A DNA stretch of 49,711 nucleotides from JAEUIV01 sp033763795 (GTDB lineage Bacteria > Planctomycetota > Phycisphaerae > Phycisphaerales > UBA1924), in the NCBI GenBank assembly GCA_033763795.1, contig JANRJV010000036.1, forward strand, positions 1-49,711, written 5' to 3'. Below, in pieces: positions 7,541 to 16,596 of the stretch. Made by a program: the position numbers and the translations under genes. A model generated the notes under the pieces. The model was not told where the DNA came from. It did no database searches and was given only the letters and a program-made list of their open reading frames with translations. Every line of letters starts with the position of its first letter. The stretch's first letter is position 1.

Positions 7541-9094
7541 TCATCGAGCCGCGGGCCCGTCGGCGGCCGGAGCGCCGTCCGCGGGCGCCTTGACGCGCCA
7601 GATGCCGAAGGGCGTCGTGTCGGCGACGCCGCGGGCGCGCTCTTCGAGCGCCGGCCCGTGACCGGCCTCGACGTAGCGGGCGTACTCGCGTTCATTGAGA
7701 AGCAGGAAGACGCCCGGAGCGGGGAGCACGGCGGCGGCTATCTCGCGATGCTTCCAGAGGCATCTGACCCGTGCGCCCAGTCGTCCCGCGTCGCGGGCGG
7801 CGTACCACAGCAGCTCGGGCTTGGCGCGCACGAAGCCGTCGGCCCAGACCTGGGCGCCGTCCGGCAGCGCGGGGGCGACGGCGGCCGCCGCCGGGCGTGC
7901 GCTGCTCCGCGCGTCGCGCGGCTCGAAGACGCCGATGTTCAGTCCCGCCAGGACAAGCATGACGCCCGTGAGCGCCGGCACGGACCCCAGCACGCACAGG
8001 CGCGCGATCGCGCGCCGCGCCGGCATGAACCATCCGCCCAGCGTTCCCGCCGCGACGTACCCCGCGATGGGCGGCAACAGGACGAGCGCGGGCATGGCGT
8101 AGCGCGGGTTGCTCACGCCGAAGAGCATGTACACCCCGATCGCGCAGAAGAACGCGACGCCCAGGCACCGCGCGAGCCTCAGTTGTGCGCCCCGCGCGGC
8201 GTCGCTCTCCGCCTCGCGCCGCGCGTCCGGGCCCCAGGGGAACATCAGCGCAAGAGCCGCGGGCAGGCCCGACAGGGTGACGACGACGGGGAACGTGGCC
8301 CACTCCCCCAGCCGATCGAGGCTCCAGAGGAAGCGGGAAAAGTCCTCGCTGACGCCCGCCTCCTGCTGCAGCAGTCGCGCGTACCGGAACGCCAGCGGCG
8401 TGAGCGCCGCCAGGGCCAGCACGATGGCGCCCGCGAACTCGGGCCTCAGGAGGACGCGGGGCCGGCGATGCACCACCAAGGCCGCCGCGATCACGCCCGC
8501 GATGACGGGCAGCCCCGCGTGCGCCTTGGCGAGCACGGCGATGATCAGCCCCGCCGCGCCTAATACCGCCCACGCCCAGCGCGACGCCGGCGGGCGCGCG
8601 CCGCCGCGCTCCGCGAGGGCGTCGACCATGGTCAACGCGGCGATCTGCACGCCCAGGCAGAGCAGCGCTTCGATGTCCGCCGTGCGTCCCGCGGACCAGA
8701 GGCGCGGCATGAGTGTCTGCGCCAGACCCGCAATGACGGCGGTCCGCCAGCCGAACCACCGCCCCGCGAAGAAGAACGCGACCAGGCCCATCGCAGTGAC
8801 GCTCAGAGCCGAGACGATGCGCGCGGCGAGCTCGGTCTCGCCCAGCACGCTCGACGCGGCGGCGATCGCCCAGGGCATGCCCGGCGGCTTGCGAACGTAC
8901 ACCGTCTCGAAGAGGCGCGTGGGCAGCCACTCGCCGGTGCTCAGGATCTCCCACGCCGGGATCGCGCGGTGCCCCTCGGTGGAGCGGAGCCCCTCGACGC
9001 CCAGCCTGGGGAAGTAGACCAGCAGACCTGCGATGAGCACGATGAGCGCGGCCAGCGCCGGGCGTGCGGAAGCGCGTTCCAGGCGGCCGATCAC
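7541..9094 (-). CDS. GT-C family glycosyltransferase (ArnT/PMT-like)
   Basis: Polytopic membrane protein of 517 aa with about eleven hydrophobic segments, resembling the ArnT / dolichyl-phosphate-mannose mannosyltransferase group, which transfers a sugar from a polyprenyl phosphate on the outer face of the inner membrane. The first loop holds STEGHR, where the family has its catalytic acidic residue (commonly DExxY), and YVRKPPG, equivalent to the ArnT-type EKPP motif. A soluble region lies at the C-terminus (about 400-517). GTG at 9094 overlaps the phosphatase stop (GTGA), so the two are translationally coupled. The acceptor (lipid A, another glycolipid or protein) cannot be told. Confidence 0.85.
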   Translation of the reverse strand: MIGRLERASARPALAALIVLIAGLLVYFPRLGVEGLRSTEGHRAIPAWEILSTGEWLPTRLFETVYVRKPPGMPWAIAAASSVLGETELAARIVSALSVTAMGLVAFFFAGRWFGWRTAVIAGLAQTLMPRLWSAGRTADIEALLCLGVQIAALTMVDALAERGGARPPASRWAWAVLGAAGLIIAVLAKAHAGLPVIAGVIAAALVVHRRPRVLLRPEFAGAIVLALAALTPLAFRYARLLQQEAGVSEDFSRFLWSLDRLGEWATFPVVVTLSGLPAALALMFPWGPDARREAESDAARGAQLRLARCLGVAFFCAIGVYMLFGVSNPRYAMPALVLLPPIAGYVAAGTLGGWFMPARRAIARLCVLGSVPALTGVMLVLAGLNIGVFEPRDARSSARPAAAAVAPALPDGAQVWADGFVRAKPELLWYAARDAGRLGARVRCLWKHREIAAAVLPAPGVFLLLNEREYARYVEAGHGPALEERARGVADTTPFGIWRVKAPADGAPAADGPAAR

Positions 9095-9762
9095 GCGACG
9101 TCTCCGCCGACGCGCTCGCTGGTGACGTCGCGACGGGCGCCGCCGCCGCCCGGGAGCGGGCCGCCCAGCTTGAGGGCCGAGGCGATGGCCGCGGCGTGCT
9201 GGCGGACGAACGCGAGCATGCGCGGGTTCTTGACGGGGTTGTGCCGGTGCGTGCGGGCCTCTTCGATGCAGTCTTCGAGCGGCCGGCCCTGCTCGATCGA
9301 GCGGTAGAGCATGACCAGCGCGCCGGTGCGATCGGCGCCGGCGGCGCAGTGAACGACCACGGGGGCCCGCTCCTCGTCGCGCAGCAGCCGCAGCACCTCA
9401 AGGTAGACCTCCGGATCGCCCGTCCCGTCGCCCTTGAGACCGTGGAAGCGGACGCGGCTGAGCCCGAGGTCGGCGGCGGCCCGCTCCATCGAGCGCTCGG
9501 CGGGGCTGCCGGCCGTCTCGGCGCCCAGATCGATGATCGTGCGCACGCCGTGCCGCTTGTGCAGGATGCGGAGCGAGCCGGGCGTCAGCCGACCGGCCCG
9601 GAAGATCTTGCCGGGCACCACCACGCCGAAGTTCTTCACGCGCACGTGGTCGCGGACGAGCCTCCACGCGATGACGCCGGCGAGGCCGACGAACTCTACG
9701 ATCACGAGCGCGAGGGCCCAGCCGCTCCAGCCCGAGGTTGCCGCTAGCACCGGACTCGTCAC
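9091..9762 (-). CDS. membrane-anchored dual-specificity / tyrosine phosphatase
   Basis: 223 aa with one N-terminal transmembrane helix (about 14-34) and a cysteine-phosphatase domain (about 45-205). The P-loop reads VHCAAGADRTG, with H138, C139 and R145 fitting HCX5R. The upstream GDGTGD segment may supply the general acid. The C-terminal tail is Gly/Arg-rich. The start is GTG at 9762, with TAGCAT 6 nt upstream and no Shine-Dalgarno. The GTGA overlap with the glycosyltransferase suggests a role in envelope glycan or lipid metabolism; a phospholipid or polyprenyl-phosphate substrate is as plausible as phosphotyrosine. Confidence 0.88.
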   Translation of the reverse strand: MTSPVLAATSGWSGWALALVIVEFVGLAGVIAWRLVRDHVRVKNFGVVVPGKIFRAGRLTPGSLRILHKRHGVRTIIDLGAETAGSPAERSMERAAADLGLSRVRFHGLKGDGTGDPEVYLEVLRLLRDEERAPVVVHCAAGADRTGALVMLYRSIEQGRPLEDCIEEARTHRHNPVKNPRMLAFVRQHAAAIASALKLGGPLPGGGGARRDVTSERVGGDVA

Positions 9763-9768
9763 GCCCGC

Positions 9769-9774
9769 ATGCTA
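9769..9774 (-). promoter_or_regulatory. -10-like hexamer TAGCAT before the phosphatase gene
   Basis: TANNNT element ending 6 nt before the GTG, at the head of the minus-strand phospholipid gene run. No purine-rich ribosome site is present, so initiation at the start codon is plausible. Confidence 0.4.
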
Positions 9775-9806
9775 CTGGCGCGGCGCGGGGCGGCGGACCC
9801 TCGCGC

Positions 9807-10952
9807 TCACTCCAGCGATTCCAGCATCGTTCTGGAATAGGGCTTGAGCTCGCGCCAGCGGCCGGCGCGGACCAGAGCGCACCAGTCCGGATTCGCGATC
9901 AGGGCCCGGCCCACGGCCACGATGTCCGCCTCGCCCCGCTCCACCAGTTCGCCCGCCGGCGCTGGGTCGGTGATCTCGACCAGTTCATCGTCCCCCATGC
10001 TCGCGCTCACGCTGACCCGCCCCACCGCGATGGTCGGCAGGCCGGACAGGGCCCGGCTCCAGCCGGAGAGCGTCGTGGGCGGCGGCGCGAGCATCAGCCC
10101 GGGCTCGTGCAGGAACTCCTCAACGCCCCCGTCGTGCATCGTCGGGAACGCCAGCGCGGCCGCGTCGGGGGTCGAGACGTGCAGCACGCTCGCGCCGGCG
10201 TCGCGCAGCCCCCGCACGAAGCGGGCCAGCGAGCGCGGCTCGTGGAAGTTTCCCGGATCGCTCGGGTCGAAAGTCCACCGGCTGAACCGGTACAGCACGG
10301 GGTACCGGGGCCCCACCGCTTCGCGCACCGCCGCCACGCACGAGAGCGGGAAGCGCATGCGGTTCTCGAGCGGCCCGCCGAAGTCGTCCTCCCGCTGGTT
10401 CGCCTTGGGCGACAGGAAGCTGTCGAGCAGGTACCCGTGAGCCCCGTGGATCTCGACGGCGTCGAACCCCGCGCGCACGGCGCGGCGAGCCGCATCGGCG
10501 AAGGAGCGGCGGACGTGATCCATGTCGTCGCGCGTCATAGGCCGGGGCGTGGGGCGGTATCCCCCGCCGCGCTTGAGCGCGGGGACGGGGGAGGGCCCGA
10601 TCGGGTCGAGCCCGTGGCGCCCGGTGTGCCAGAGCTGGATGGCGATGCGGCTCGCGCCCGACGACGCCTCACGTACCGCGCGCACGACCCGGGCCCACGC
10701 CTCTTCCTGTTCATCGGTGATGATGGCGGGGATGTCTTCGGTGTCGGCGCGATGGACCGGGTCGAAGCGGACGCCCTCGGTGATGATGAGCCCGACGCCG
10801 CCCGCGGCCCGGCGCGCGTAGTAGGAAGCCGTCAGCGACGAGGCCAGCTGGCGGTCCGGGCTCCGGCGCCGCGTCATCGGCGCCATCGAGACGCGGTTGA
10901 CCAGCTCCAGACCCGGCAGCGCGAGCGGCGAGAAAAGTGCGTCGGTGGGCAT
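9807..10952 (-). CDS. old yellow enzyme family NADH:flavin oxidoreductase
   Basis: FMN-dependent ene-reductase-like TIM barrel of 381 aa, a usual length for the short (single-domain) OYE class. Family motifs seen are the N-terminal NRVSMAPMTR, the substrate/FMN stretch IQLWHTGRHG, the HGAHGYLLDSFLSP segment, NQREDDFGG, and the phosphate-binding end IVAVGRALIANPDW. The 2,4-dienoyl-reductase type of Fe-S and C-terminal domains is absent. It lies 44 bp upstream of the phosphatase gene on the same strand and 72 bp downstream of the HNH gene. The physiological substrate cannot be inferred. Confidence 0.93.
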   Translation of the reverse strand: MPTDALFSPLALPGLELVNRVSMAPMTRRRSPDRQLASSLTASYYARRAAGGVGLIITEGVRFDPVHRADTEDIPAIITDEQEEAWARVVRAVREASSGASRIAIQLWHTGRHGLDPIGPSPVPALKRGGGYRPTPRPMTRDDMDHVRRSFADAARRAVRAGFDAVEIHGAHGYLLDSFLSPKANQREDDFGGPLENRMRFPLSCVAAVREAVGPRYPVLYRFSRWTFDPSDPGNFHEPRSLARFVRGLRDAGASVLHVSTPDAAALAFPTMHDGGVEEFLHEPGLMLAPPPTTLSGWSRALSGLPTIAVGRVSVSASMGDDELVEITDPAPAGELVERGEADIVAVGRALIANPDWCALVRAGRWRELKPYSRTMLESLE

Positions 10953-10990
10953 GAGCGGATTATTCGCACGCCGAGGCCCGGGTCGACCGG

Positions 10991-11010
10991 CGCGCGCCGC
11001 CGGGCGCGCG
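10991..11010. other. GC-rich perfect hairpin between HNH and OYE genes
   Basis: CGCGCGCC / GGCGCGCG with a 4-nt loop lies 15 nt past the HNH stop. No T-run follows on either strand. It could be a Rho-type or processing hairpin for the HNH transcript. Confidence 0.35.
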
Positions 11011-11024
11011 ATTGCCCGGGACGC

Positions 11025-11798
11025 TCAGCGGAGCTCCACGCTCCAGTAGGCGTTGTCGAGGAACGCCTTCCACGACGCGTACTTCTGCTGACCCAGCCGC
11101 AGCGCGATGAGCGGGTTGCGCTTGGGGCGCAGCGGCCGGCGGATGAGCGTCATGTGGGCCTGGTCGGGTGTGCGTCCCCCCTTGCGGGCGTTGCACTTCA
11201 CGCAGGAACAGACCAGGTTCTCCCACGTGTCGCCGCCGCCCTGGGCGCGGGGCATGACGTGATCGATCGAGAGCTCGCTCGTCGGGAAGAAGTGGCCGCA
11301 GTACTGGCACTGGTTGCGGTCGCGGGCGAAGAGGTTCCTGCGGTTGAGCTTGACGTGCTGCTCGGGGAGCCGGTCGTAGCCCAGCAGGCGTATGACCTTG
11401 GGCACGGGGACGTCGAGCCGCACCGTGCGGACCCAGTCGTAATGATCGGCCGAGAAGTGGTCCCGGGCCGTCGCGACCTCGGCCCAGCTCGCGAAGTCGA
11501 ACGAGCGGTACTCGCCGTTCTCGACGTGGATGACCTCCGCGAGGTCGCGGCAGAGCATGGCGAAGGCGCGCTTGGCGGAGATGACGCGGAGCGCCATATA
11601 CAGCCGGTTCAGCACCAGCACCTTCGCGGACAGTCCGCCCGCGCCCCTGGGGCCCGCCAGCAGCGCCCCGGCGCGGGGATCGACATCCAGAATGTCAGCC
11701 AGATCATCGGCGCCCAGCGGGTGACGACCTACCCCTTCCGGGTCGGTGGTCCGACCCGGCTTCTCCCTGGACGCGCGGCCCTGAGATTTCGACGCCAT
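11025..11798 (-). CDS. HNH endonuclease family protein
   Basis: 257 aa. The C-terminal half carries a zinc-binding HNH module: CQYC, then SIDHVMPRAQGG, then NLVCSCVKCNARKGG, giving two CxxC pairs and the catalytic His (in DHV) and Asn. The N-terminal region (about 50-150) has the KVLVLNRLYMALRVISAKRA and FASWAE segments typical of a widespread bacterial HNH group of unknown biological role. ATG at 11798 is chosen since GGAG sits 8 nt upstream; the frame stays open further upstream but without coding character. It is not next to defence genes, so a housekeeping or repair role is as likely as restriction. Confidence 0.9.
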   Translation of the reverse strand: MASKSQGRASREKPGRTTDPEGVGRHPLGADDLADILDVDPRAGALLAGPRGAGGLSAKVLVLNRLYMALRVISAKRAFAMLCRDLAEVIHVENGEYRSFDFASWAEVATARDHFSADHYDWVRTVRLDVPVPKVIRLLGYDRLPEQHVKLNRRNLFARDRNQCQYCGHFFPTSELSIDHVMPRAQGGGDTWENLVCSCVKCNARKGGRTPDQAHMTLIRRPLRPKRNPLIALRLGQQKYASWKAFLDNAYWSVELR

Positions 11799-11932
11799 GG
11801 GGGGAACTCCGCACGACGGGTACGAACAGGAACCGTCAGGCAAGAGTAGCCCTTGAACGCCCGCTGAGCAATGGGTGCCGCGGCGTGTTAGCAGAATCCA
11901 AACATGTCGGGCCAGCGCTCGCCGCGGGCGCG

Positions 11933-13555
11933 TCAGTGACGGAAGTGCCTCGTACCCGTCGTGAGGCAGGAGACGCCGTGGCGCGCGCACAGGTCGAAGG
12001 TTTCCTGGTCGCGCTTGGAGCCGCCCGGGTGCACGATCATCGTGACTCCCGCGCGGATGAGGATCTCGGGACCGTCGGGGAACGGGAAGAAGGCGTCGCC
12101 CACAACGATCGCGCCCTTCGCCAGCGCGCCCGCCTTCTCCACCGCGAGTTTGCAGGAGGCGACACGATCCATCTGCCCCGCGCCCGCCCCGAAAAGCCTA
12201 GGGCCCGCGCCGGGGCCGTCGACCGCGGCCCGGCCCCCTAGCGCGATGGCGTTGCTCGACAGATGCTTGGCGATCACGGCGATGACGGCGGCGTCGGCGA
12301 GACGCTCCGCGCTGGGCGCGGGCCCCGCCTTGAGCTCCCAGCGCGCCGGATCGGGCACGAGGCTGTCGGCGGTCTGGACGAGGGCGCCGCCCGGGATCGA
12401 GCGGAAGGTCAGCGGCGCCACCTCCGGTTCGTCGGTCCCGACCTCCAGCAGCCGCAGGCCCGATGATCGGGCGCGGAGCAGATCGAGCGCACCGGCGGTG
12501 AACCCTTGGGCGATGACGACTTCCAGGAAGACGCCGGGCGCCGCGAGGAGTGCCGCGGCGGGTTCGTCGAGCGTCCCGCGCAGGGCGAGGATGCCGCCGT
12601 ACGCCGCCAGCGGGTCGCCGGCCATGGCCGAGCGCACGGCGTCGACGGATTGGGCCGCCACCGCCGCGCCGCATGGATTGGCGTGCTTGATGACGCAGCA
12701 GCCCGCCAGCGGCGTCCCCGACGCCAGGCCCGACGCAGCCGAGAGATCCAGCGCCAGCGCGAGGGCGGCGGCCGCGTCGTTCACGTTGTTGTAGCTGAGC
12801 TCTTTCCCGTGGAGCTGCCGGGCGGCCGCGATCGAGGGCCCGGCGTGCAGCGCGTCGCGATAGAGCGCGGCGCGCTGGTGCGGGTTCTCGCCGTAGCGCA
12901 TCGACTGCACGCGGGGCATCGCAAGCTGCAGCGACGCGGGGAGCTCGTCGGAAGTCGAGGACCGGCCCAGGTACCCGGCGATGGTCGCGTCATAGGCGCT
13001 CGTGCGCACGAATGCGGCGTGCGCCAGGCCGGCGCGCGTGGCCTTGGACACCGCGCCCTTGGTGTCGCGCATCTCGCGGGCGACGGTCTGGTACTGACCC
13101 GGATCGGTGACGACCGCGACCCATTCATGATTCTTCGCCGCGGCGCGGATCATCGCCGGGCCGCCCACGTCGATCTGCTCGATGGCTTCGTCGCGTGTCA
13201 CGCCCGGGCGCGCGATCGTGCGCTCGAAGGGGTACAGGTTCACGCAGACGAGGTCGATGGGGGCGATGCCGTGCTCGCGCAGGGCGGCGGCGTGGTCCGG
13301 CTCGTCGCGGAGGGCGAGGATCCCGCCGTGGACGCGCGGGTGCAGCGTCTTGACCCGGCCGTCCATCATCTCGGGGAATCCCGTCAGCGAGTCGACGCTG
13401 ACGACGGCGAGCCCGGCCTCCGCGAGCGCGCGGGCCGTGCCCCCCGTGGAGACGATCTCCACGCCCAGCTCGGCGAGCGCACGCGCGAAGTCGAGCAGGC
13501 CCGACTTGTCGCTGACGGAGATGAGGGCCCGCTTGATCGGGACGAGGTCAGGCAT
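11933..13555 (-). CDS. purH: bifunctional AICAR transformylase / IMP cyclohydrolase
   Basis: Catalyses the last two steps of de novo IMP synthesis. The 540-aa length is close to the usual 520-530. The N-terminal cyclohydrolase domain shows RALISVSDKSGL, STGGTARAL and KTLHPRVHGGIL. The transformylase domain shows RYGENPHQRAALY, KELSYNNVNDAAAAL and the catalytic KHANPCG. The C-terminus has FFPFPDGPEILI and MIVHPGGSKRD and ends at RHFRH. The start is ATG at 13555, 29 bp after the PQQ-repeat lipoprotein gene on the same strand. purE and purK are some 30 kb away in this window. Confidence 0.98.
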   Translation of the reverse strand: MPDLVPIKRALISVSDKSGLLDFARALAELGVEIVSTGGTARALAEAGLAVVSVDSLTGFPEMMDGRVKTLHPRVHGGILALRDEPDHAAALREHGIAPIDLVCVNLYPFERTIARPGVTRDEAIEQIDVGGPAMIRAAAKNHEWVAVVTDPGQYQTVAREMRDTKGAVSKATRAGLAHAAFVRTSAYDATIAGYLGRSSTSDELPASLQLAMPRVQSMRYGENPHQRAALYRDALHAGPSIAAARQLHGKELSYNNVNDAAAALALALDLSAASGLASGTPLAGCCVIKHANPCGAAVAAQSVDAVRSAMAGDPLAAYGGILALRGTLDEPAAALLAAPGVFLEVVIAQGFTAGALDLLRARSSGLRLLEVGTDEPEVAPLTFRSIPGGALVQTADSLVPDPARWELKAGPAPSAERLADAAVIAVIAKHLSSNAIALGGRAAVDGPGAGPRLFGAGAGQMDRVASCKLAVEKAGALAKGAIVVGDAFFPFPDGPEILIRAGVTMIVHPGGSKRDQETFDLCARHGVSCLTTGTRHFRH

Positions 13556-13584
13556 TCGGATCGTCGGGAAGGAGCGGCCTCGGT

Positions 13585-14847
13585 TCAGCGGCGCGGCGAG
13601 TACTTGGCGATCTCGCCGCGGAGCGAGACGGCGTAGAGGTTGCCGTCGACGAACGTGTCGGCGATGAGCATGTCGACCTTCGGCAGGCTCAGCCTCTCGA
13701 GCACGTCGCCGCGCTGCGGGTCCAGCACGGAGGCCACCTTGCCGTGCTCCCAGACGACCAGCCGGTTGTTCCGTTGGGCGACGAGCGTGCCGAAGATGTT
13801 CTTGCTGGTCCAGATGATCTTGCCCGTCGCGGCGTCGAACGCTGTCATGCCCCGGTCCGGGATCGAGAGGTACACGCGGCCCTCGTGGAAGACGGGCTGA
13901 TCGCGCAGCGGGGTCGCGGTGCGGTGGCGCCAGCGGGGCTCGCGGCCTCCCGCGTCGAAGGCCCAGAGCGACTGATCGAGCGCGGCGACGAACATCGTCC
14001 CGTCGCCCGCGACGGGCGCGCCGGCCAGACCGCTGAAGATCGAGCCGCGGCCCATCGCCGAGCCCGAGGCGGGGTCGAGGATGATCACCTCGCCGTTCTC
14101 GCTCACCACGCCCACCCCCGAGCCCACCTCGACGGGGTTGGCGGTGATGGAGCCGCTGAGCCGGTAGGCCCAGCGCTTGAAGCCCGTCGAGAGGTCGTGC
14201 GCCAGGACGTCGCCGGTCGGCGCGCCGAAGACGAGCGTGTTGCGGGCCAGCACGGGCCTTGTGTTGACGATGACGGCCAGGCGCTGCCGGTCCTTGATGA
14301 CCCCGGTGGCGGCGTCGAGGAGGAAGACCTCACCCTGCGAGCAGCAGACGATGTCGCCCTCCGCCGAGCGGATGTTGCCCACGAACTTCTCGAGGTCGCC
14401 GCCCATGTCGAGCGTCCAGCGGTTGGCGCCGGTCTGCGCGTCCATGACGGTGATGGAGTTGCCCGTCTCGTGGGCGATGACGATGTCCTGCGAGGGGTCG
14501 ACGAACTTCAGGCGCCGCCCTCTGGGCAGAACGGGGTAGCCGACCCACTCAGGCGTGTAGCCCATGGCGAAGAATGAGTCGAAGCTGGAGAGCGTGAGGG
14601 GAACGGGCACGCCGTCGACCATGGCGCGGGGCGCGGGCTTGGGCCGCTCGGGGGTCATGGTCGACGCGCCGCCCGCGGGGACGGGCGCGGGGGTCGTGGG
14701 CTTGGCGGTCACGGGCTGGGCGGCCTCGGGGGCCTGGGCGGCGCCGCCCTCGCGCGACGCGCACCCGCCCGCGAGCGTGAGCCCGGCCGCGACCAGCAGC
14801 GTCGCGAACGAACGAAGATCGGTGAAGAGAGGGCGAGACTCGGCCAT
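13585..14847 (-). CDS. PQQ-repeat (BamB-like beta-propeller) lipoprotein
   Basis: 420-aa exported lipoprotein. The signal peptide ends at TLAGGC with Cys29, followed by a Pro/Ala-rich linker (30-75) and a beta-propeller of PQQ-type repeats such as VMDAQTGANRWTLDMGGDL and AFDAATGKIIWTSKN. BamB, the outer-membrane assembly lipoprotein, has this architecture, but many planctomycete PQQ-repeat proteins have other roles. ATG at 14847 is supported by AAGGAG 9 nt upstream. GATACT about 30 nt upstream is a possible -10. It is divergent from ribE. Confidence 0.87.
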   Translation of the reverse strand: MAESRPLFTDLRSFATLLVAAGLTLAGGCASREGGAAQAPEAAQPVTAKPTTPAPVPAGGASTMTPERPKPAPRAMVDGVPVPLTLSSFDSFFAMGYTPEWVGYPVLPRGRRLKFVDPSQDIVIAHETGNSITVMDAQTGANRWTLDMGGDLEKFVGNIRSAEGDIVCCSQGEVFLLDAATGVIKDRQRLAVIVNTRPVLARNTLVFGAPTGDVLAHDLSTGFKRWAYRLSGSITANPVEVGSGVGVVSENGEVIILDPASGSAMGRGSIFSGLAGAPVAGDGTMFVAALDQSLWAFDAGGREPRWRHRTATPLRDQPVFHEGRVYLSIPDRGMTAFDAATGKIIWTSKNIFGTLVAQRNNRLVVWEHGKVASVLDPQRGDVLERLSLPKVDMLIADTFVDGNLYAVSLRGEIAKYSPRR

Positions 14848-14955
14848 GGTCGGGGACTCCTTGCGGGACGCGGAGTATCCGGGCATGCGCCCCGCAGGGT
14901 CAAGCAAGGCACGTCCGGGGCGGAACGAGGGGCGCACGCGCCGGGCCGGCGTCCC

Positions 14956-14961
14956 TATCCT
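14956..14961 (+). promoter_or_regulatory. -10-like hexamer TATCCT, 7 nt before ribE ATG
   Basis: TATCCT is identical to the -10 of the tRNA-Ala promoter. It ends exactly 7 nt before the ATG, so transcription would begin at the A of the start codon. There is no Shine-Dalgarno and no room for an FMN riboswitch. Confidence 0.45.
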
Positions 14962-14968
14962 CGCGGGC

Positions 14969-15568
14969 ATGTTCACAGGGCTGGTTCAGAGCGTCGGGCG
15001 GGTCCTTTCCGCGGAAAAGTCGGAGGCGGGCGTGCGGTTGCGGGTCGACGCGGCCCCCTGGGGACACGCTCCCCAGCCGGGGGATTCGATCTGCGTGAGC
15101 GGATGCTGCCTCACGCTCGCCGAGGCCCGCTCGGGCTCGGTCCTGACGTTCGATGTGGTCGCCGAGACCCTTTCGAAGACCACCTTGGGGCAGCTCGCGC
15201 CGGGGTCGAGCGTGAACCTGGAGCATTCCTGCACGCCCGCCACGCTGATGGGCGGGCACATCGTTCAGGGGCACGTGGACGGCGTGGCCGCCGTGACCAG
15301 CGTGCAGGACGATCCGTCGGACTGGCGCGTCGAGTTCCAGCCACCGGCGGAGCTGATGCCGTTCATCGTGCCCAAGGGCTCGATCGCGGTCGAGGGCGTG
15401 TCCCTGACGATCGCGCGGGTCGGAGCCGAGAGCTTCGGCGTGGCGCTCATCCCCACCACGCTCGACCGGACGACGCTGCGCGCCCTCAGGCCGGGCGGTC
15501 GGGTCAACATCGAGACGGACATGATCGCCAAGACGATCGTCCACTACATGCGGAACTTCGGGCGCTGA
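14969..15568 (+). CDS. ribE: riboflavin synthase alpha subunit
   Basis: Dismutates two 6,7-dimethyl-8-ribityllumazine to riboflavin. It is 199 aa with two tandem lumazine-binding barrels. The first begins MFTGLVQSVG and has CVSGCCLTL; the second begins at HIVQGHVDG (around residue 97) and has IAVEGVSLTIA, ending NIETDMIAKTIVHYMRN. ATG at 14969 is fixed by the invariant MFTG(L/I)V N-terminus although the frame stays open upstream. No ribosome site is seen; TATCCT lies 7 nt upstream. No other rib genes lie nearby. It is convergent with lpxA. Confidence 0.97.
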   Translation: MFTGLVQSVGRVLSAEKSEAGVRLRVDAAPWGHAPQPGDSICVSGCCLTLAEARSGSVLTFDVVAETLSKTTLGQLAPGSSVNLEHSCTPATLMGGHIVQGHVDGVAAVTSVQDDPSDWRVEFQPPAELMPFIVPKGSIAVEGVSLTIARVGAESFGVALIPTTLDRTTLRALRPGGRVNIETDMIAKTIVHYMRNFGR

Positions 15569-15601
15569 GCGGGCGGGGCCGCGGGGGGCGGACCCGGACG
15601 G

Positions 15602-16507
15602 TCAGCCGTCGACGGGCGTCGTGTCGCTGAGGGTCGAGATGAGCGTCCGGGCGCGGATGCGGTGCTTGCGGCCGCCGCAGATCCCGCGGGATCGGGGCTT
15701 CTCCATCGCGAGCGCCGTGTCGATGAACGCGAGGAAGCGCTGGGCCGGCGCTCCCCAGGGATGGGCGCGGAGCGCCTCGAGGACTTCGCGGAGCGGGGTG
15801 CCGCCGCGGTCCCGGTAGACCGCGCGGAAGACCCGCTTGATCTCGTCGCGATCGGTGGCGGTGATCTGCTGGTTCCGCTTGAGGCCCACCGCGTTGAGCC
15901 CGGCGACGAAGTTCTCGCCCGCGAGGACGACGTAGGGCGGCACGTGCATGGAGACCATCGCCCCGCCGCGGAACATGACCCCCTCGCCCACGTCCGTGAA
16001 CTGATGGACGCAGGAGAAGGCCGAGAGCGTGACGTTGGCGGCGACGCGCGCGTGCCCGGCGAGGCTGGCGCCGTTGGCCATGACGACGTTGTCGCCCACG
16101 GACGCGTTGTGCCCGACGTGGGCCTGGCTCATGACGTAGCAGTTGGAACCGATGCGCGTGGGCGGCCCGTTCCAGTTTCCGCGGCTCAGGGTGACCCCTT
16201 CGCGGAAGGTGTTGCGGTCGCCGATGATCAGTTCGCCGCGGCGCGCCGGGTCGAAGGAGCGGTCCTGCGGGTCCCCGCCGAGCACGGCGTAGGGATGCAC
16301 GTCGTTGCCGGCGCCCATCGTGGTGTGCTCGACGATGACGGAGCGGGTTCGGAGTCTGGTCGCCGGGCCGATGTCGCAGTTGGGCCCGACGTGAACGTAG
16401 GCCTCGACGATGACCCCCTGGCCCAGACGGGACGACGGGTCGACGAACGCCGTGGGGTGAATCTGGGTCGGCTGAGAGACGGGCGGGGCGGCCAGGACAG
16501 AGCTCAC
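15602..16507 (-). CDS. lpxA: acyl-ACP:UDP-N-acetylglucosamine O-acyltransferase
   Basis: First step of lipid A synthesis, which implies a Gram-negative outer membrane. 301 aa. The N-terminal left-handed beta-helix is built of hexapeptide repeats (IGPATRL, VGDNVV, MANGASLAG and so on), with a catalytic-type His in AHVGHNASVGDN and the family LGGDPQD segment. A C-terminal helical region (about 215-290) follows, with a short unusual tail rich in Arg. It begins with GTG at 16507; a weak GGAG is about 12 nt upstream. TATACT at 16597-16602 may be its -10. No lpxC, fabZ or lpxD genes are adjacent, unlike the typical cluster. Confidence 0.93.
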   Translation of the reverse strand: MSSVLAAPPVSQPTQIHPTAFVDPSSRLGQGVIVEAYVHVGPNCDIGPATRLRTRSVIVEHTTMGAGNDVHPYAVLGGDPQDRSFDPARRGELIIGDRNTFREGVTLSRGNWNGPPTRIGSNCYVMSQAHVGHNASVGDNVVMANGASLAGHARVAANVTLSAFSCVHQFTDVGEGVMFRGGAMVSMHVPPYVVLAGENFVAGLNAVGLKRNQQITATDRDEIKRVFRAVYRDRGGTPLREVLEALRAHPWGAPAQRFLAFIDTALAMEKPRSRGICGGRKHRIRARTLISTLSDTTPVDG

Positions 16508-16596
16508 GAGAGTGGGCGCTCCGGGGAGGAGGCGGGGGCCCGCCGCGTCGCGTCCGTGCCGACACGCGGAGGTGCTTTTTTCCGCCGATTCACGAG

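Noticed and set aside
11025..11798. HNH gene as part of a restriction or defence island
   Set aside because: Neighbours are purH and an oxidoreductase, and the orphan methylase is about 8 kb away. Nothing else in the region is defence-related.
14848..14968. FMN riboswitch upstream of ribE
   Set aside because: The 121-bp divergent gap lacks the conserved RFN elements, and TATCCT sits 7 nt from the ATG, leaving no leader.
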